Source: Pseudomonadota bacterium (GTDB taxonomy: Bacteria > Pseudomonadota > Alphaproteobacteria > Rhodobacterales > Rhodobacteraceae). Taken from it: a stretch of DNA of 64,000 bases. This document shows positions 61,786-64,000 of the stretch, in pieces. Position numbers and translations under genes: made by a program. Positions within the stretch are counted from its first letter, which is position 1. Each line of letters begins with the position of its first letter. Location of the stretch: positions 648,226 through 712,225 of the forward strand of contig JBCAYL010000001.1 in the NCBI GenBank assembly GCA_038533575.1, read 5' to 3'. A model generated the notes under the pieces. The model was not told the DNA's origin. It ran no database searches and was given only the letters and a program-made list of their open reading frames with translations.

Positions 61786-62835
61786 ATGATCCCTCGCGAG
61801 ACCCTCCAGCAGATCACCCAGCGCTTCGAGTTTCTCGAGGCCTCCATGGCCGCGGGAGAGGGTGACATCGCCAAGCTCGGCAAGGAATACGCCGATCTCC
61901 GCCCGGTGGTGGAGCAGGTGCGCGCCTATTGGCAGGTGGAGGAAGACATCGCCGAGGCCGAGGAAATGCTCGCCGACCCCGACATGAAGGCGCTGGCCGA
62001 AGAGGAGCTTCCAGCGCTCCGTGCCCGGCTTCCTGAGCTCGAGGGGGCGCTGCGCATCGCGCTTTTGCCGAAGGATGCCGCCGATGCACGGCCCGCCATG
62101 ATCGAGATCCGTCCCGGCACGGGCGGCGACGAGGCCTCCCTCTTCGCCGGCGATCTTCTGCGCATGTACCAGCGCTATGCCGAGGCGCAGGGCTGGCGCT
62201 TCGACATCGTGGAGGAGCAGGCCACCGAGCTCGGCGGCATCAAGGAAGTGGTGGCCCATGTGCAGGGCGAGGGCGTCTTCGCGCGGCTCAAGTACGAAAG
62301 CGGCGTGCACCGCGTGCAGCGCGTGCCCACGACCGAGAGCGGCGGCCGCATCCACACCTCTGCGGCCACCGTGGCCGTGCTGCCGGAGGCCGAGGACGTG
62401 GACATCCACATCGATCCGCAGGACATCCGCATCGACACCATGCGCGCCTCGGGCGCGGGCGGACAGCACGTGAACACGACCGATTCGGCCGTCCGCATCA
62501 CCCATATCCCCTCGGGCATCGTCGTGACCTCGTCGGAGAAGTCCCAGCACCGCAACCGCGAGATCGCAATGCAGGTGCTCAAGGCGCGGCTCTACGATGC
62601 CGAGCGCCAGCGCATCGACGGGGAGCGCTCCGCGGACCGGAAATCCCAGGTGGGTTCCGGGGACCGCTCCGAGCGGATCCGCACCTACAACTTCCCCCAG
62701 GGCCGGATGACCGATCACCGCATCAACCTCACGCTCTACAAGCTCGACCAGGTGATGGCGGGCGATCTGACCGAGATCGTCGACGCGCTCACCGCCGAGG
62801 CCCAGGCGGAGCTTCTCGCAGAGCAGGGGCTGTGA
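61786..62835 (+). CDS. prfA: Peptide chain release factor 1
   Basis: 349-residue class I release factor for UAA and UAG. The GGQ motif is in [20 protein letters not shown]. The stop-codon recognition region is [20 protein letters not shown] (PxT type). [20 protein letters not shown] is the conserved late segment. The C-terminus overlaps prmC by four bases, so the factor and the enzyme that methylates its GGQ glutamine are co-expressed. Confidence 0.97.
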   Translation: MIPRETLQQITQRFEFLEASMAAGEGDIAKLGKEYADLRPVVEQVRAYWQVEEDIAEAEEMLADPDMKALAEEELPALRARLPELEGALRIALLPKDAADARPAMIEIRPGTGGDEASLFAGDLLRMYQRYAEAQGWRFDIVEEQATELGGIKEVVAHVQGEGVFARLKYESGVHRVQRVPTTESGGRIHTSAATVAVLPEAEDVDIHIDPQDIRIDTMRASGAGGQHVNTTDSAVRITHIPSGIVVTSSEKSQHRNREIAMQVLKARLYDAERQRIDGERSADRKSQVGSGDRSERIRTYNFPQGRMTDHRINLTLYKLDQVMAGDLTEIVDALTAEAQAELLAEQGL

Positions 62836-63656
62836 TCCCGCGCGCGCTCGTCGCGCGGCTTGAGGCGGCCGGCATCCCGAATGCGGCCGGTGATGTGCGA
62901 CGGCTCTTCGAGGAGGCCTATGCGGCGGGCAACGCGCCCGGCGCGCCCGCGCAGACGCGCGAGGCCCCCAACGAGGTGACGCTCGAGATGCTCTCCATCT
63001 TTCTCGACCAGCGGCTCGCGCGGATGCCCGTGGCGCAGATCATCGGGCGGCGCGCCTTCTGGCGCCACGAATTTCGCGTCACGCCAGACGTGCTCGACCC
63101 CCGCCCGGAGACGGAGACGCTCGTGGCCGCCGCGCTTGAGCAGCCATTTGCGCGGGTGCTCGACCTCGGCACAGGCTCGGGCTGCATCCTCCTGTCGCTG
63201 CTCGCAGAAAGGCCCGGGGCCGAGGGGCTCGGCACCGATGTCAGTGCCGCCGCGCTCGCCGTCGCCGGGTGGAACGCGCGCGAGCTCGGCCTCGACGGGC
63301 GGGCGCGCTTTGGGGAGGGCCCTTGGTTTGATCCCGTGGCGGGGCGCTACGACCTCATCGTGTCCAACCCGCCCTATATTCCCGCCGCCGACATGGCCGG
63401 TCTTGCGCCCGAAGTGCGCGATCACGAGCCCCACGGCGCGCTCACCGATGGGGGCGACGGGCTCGGCGCCTACCGCGCGATCCTCGGCCGCGCAGGCGCG
63501 CATCTCGCCCCCGGCGGGCGTGTCCTACTCGAATTCGGCGCGGGGCAGGGCGCAGACGTGGCCGCCATTGCCCGCGATGCAGGCTGGAAACACATCGTTT
63601 CCCACGCCGATCTCGATGGTCGGCCACGTGTTTTGGAGGTTGCGGGGCCGCTTTGA
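62832..63656 (+). CDS. prmC: Release factor glutamine methyltransferase
   Basis: 274-residue SAM-dependent N5-glutamine methyltransferase acting on the GGQ motif of release factors. The SAM motif is [20 protein letters not shown], the catalytic NPPY is in [20 protein letters not shown], and the N-terminal helical domain has the conserved [20 protein letters not shown] and [12 protein letters not shown]. Starts at an ATGA-type overlap with prfA (GTG at 62832). Confidence 0.96.
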   Translation: MIPRALVARLEAAGIPNAAGDVRRLFEEAYAAGNAPGAPAQTREAPNEVTLEMLSIFLDQRLARMPVAQIIGRRAFWRHEFRVTPDVLDPRPETETLVAAALEQPFARVLDLGTGSGCILLSLLAERPGAEGLGTDVSAAALAVAGWNARELGLDGRARFGEGPWFDPVAGRYDLIVSNPPYIPAADMAGLAPEVRDHEPHGALTDGGDGLGAYRAILGRAGAHLAPGGRVLLEFGAGQGADVAAIARDAGWKHIVSHADLDGRPRVLEVAGPL

Positions 63657-63837
63657 CGGTTATTTTCCCTGAAAATCGCGCCCAAGTGTAGAAAGACGGT
63701 TGTCAGCGCGCCCGTCCCATGCGACGAAACGGCATCCGCAGGGTGAGCACGCTCCCCGCAGGATATCAGCGCAAATTCAGTGACCCCCGCCCATACGGCA
63801 CCATCTCGGTCACAAGCACAGGCTCAAGAAGCACTTT

Positions 63838-64000
63838 ATGAGATCATCGAAATCGCGTTCGCGGAATAAAAACCGCAACAATAACAATCGGTCGATGGGC
63901 AACATCATCAACCGCGTCTTCGACAGCTCGGGGCCGGAGGGGAAGGTGCGCGGCACCCCCCAGCAGATCATCGACAAGTACAACCAGCTCATGCGCGACG
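63838..64000 (+). CDS. DUF4167 family protein, 3'-truncated by the window edge
   Basis: 54 residues visible: MRSSKSRSRNKNRNNNNRSM, then GNIINRVFDSSGPEGKVRGT and PQQIIDKYNQLMRD. The Arg/Asn-rich start and the FDSSGPEGKVRGTPQQI core are typical of the DUF4167 family common in alphaproteobacteria and often next to prmC. Function unknown. The gene continues past the right edge. The 181-base gap before it shows no other gene. Confidence 0.85.
   Translation, partial: MRSSKSRSRNKNRNNNNRSMGNIINRVFDSSGPEGKVRGTPQQIIDKYNQLMRD

Overview
The window is GC-rich chromosomal DNA from an alphaproteobacterium, most probably a marine Rhodobacterales (Roseobacter group) species. The main evidence is a gene transfer agent (GTA) structural cluster of the Rhodobacter capsulatus type followed directly by cysE. 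Supporting signs are the pdhA-pdhB-pdhC order with a lipoyl domain on E1-beta, the fabD-fabG-acpP-fabF-mltG order, a BCCT osmolyte transporter and a vanadium haloperoxidase. I saw no tRNA, rRNA, CRISPR array, insertion sequence, integrase or att-like duplication. Two genes are cut by the window edges: tig on the left and a DUF4167 gene on the right.

Layout. 0-7 kb: end of tig, a GNAT acetyltransferase, a DUF1697 gene, a lytic transglycosylase, the rpsF-rpsR-rplI ribosomal operon with a strong terminator, a two-TM protein, a periplasmic YceI protein and a cytochrome b561-YceI fusion. 7-11.8 kb: fatty acid synthesis genes and mltG. 11.8-26 kb: the GTA cluster. It has a leader with a promoter, a candidate operator and a promoter-proximal terminator, followed by gp1 (proposed small terminase), large terminase, portal, gp3.5, protease, capsid, adaptor, stopper, tail terminator, tail tube, two chaperone-like genes, a short tape measure, distal tail, hub, peptidase and the 1305-residue gp15. 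26-34 kb: cysE, the pyruvate dehydrogenase operon, an FtsB-like gene, class I aldolase and pgk. 34-43 kb: two tandem cyclophilins, DUF3179, two SDR enzymes, the vanadium haloperoxidase with a structured 3' region, a BCCT transporter, a membrane protein and an Stf0-type sulfotransferase. 43-56 kb: tyrS, anmK, a cupin, a haloacid dehalogenase, a DAO-type oxidoreductase, eno, two DMT transporters, a NYN/OST-HTH protein overlapping a Fur-family regulator, selO, a GNAT enzyme, a nucleoside hydrolase and mazG. 56-64 kb: an amidohydrolase / class III aminotransferase / twin ureohydrolase operon, DUF1499, a small secreted Cys-rich protein, prfA-prmC and the start of a DUF4167 gene.

The most interesting part is the GTA locus. 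Its leader places a well-formed TTGACT-N17-TATACC promoter about 55 nt before a strong intrinsic terminator and upstream of gp1. A 14-bp palindrome and a CtrA-like box lie upstream. This is the architecture expected for Q-like antitermination control of GTA expression. The hub protein gp13 has also lost three of the four cysteines expected in its family, so the iron-sulfur cluster described for GTA and siphophage hubs is probably absent. Other observations are a 29-bp repeat found downstream of both rplI and eno, a palindromic operator before pdhA, and a possible structured RNA after the haloperoxidase gene.
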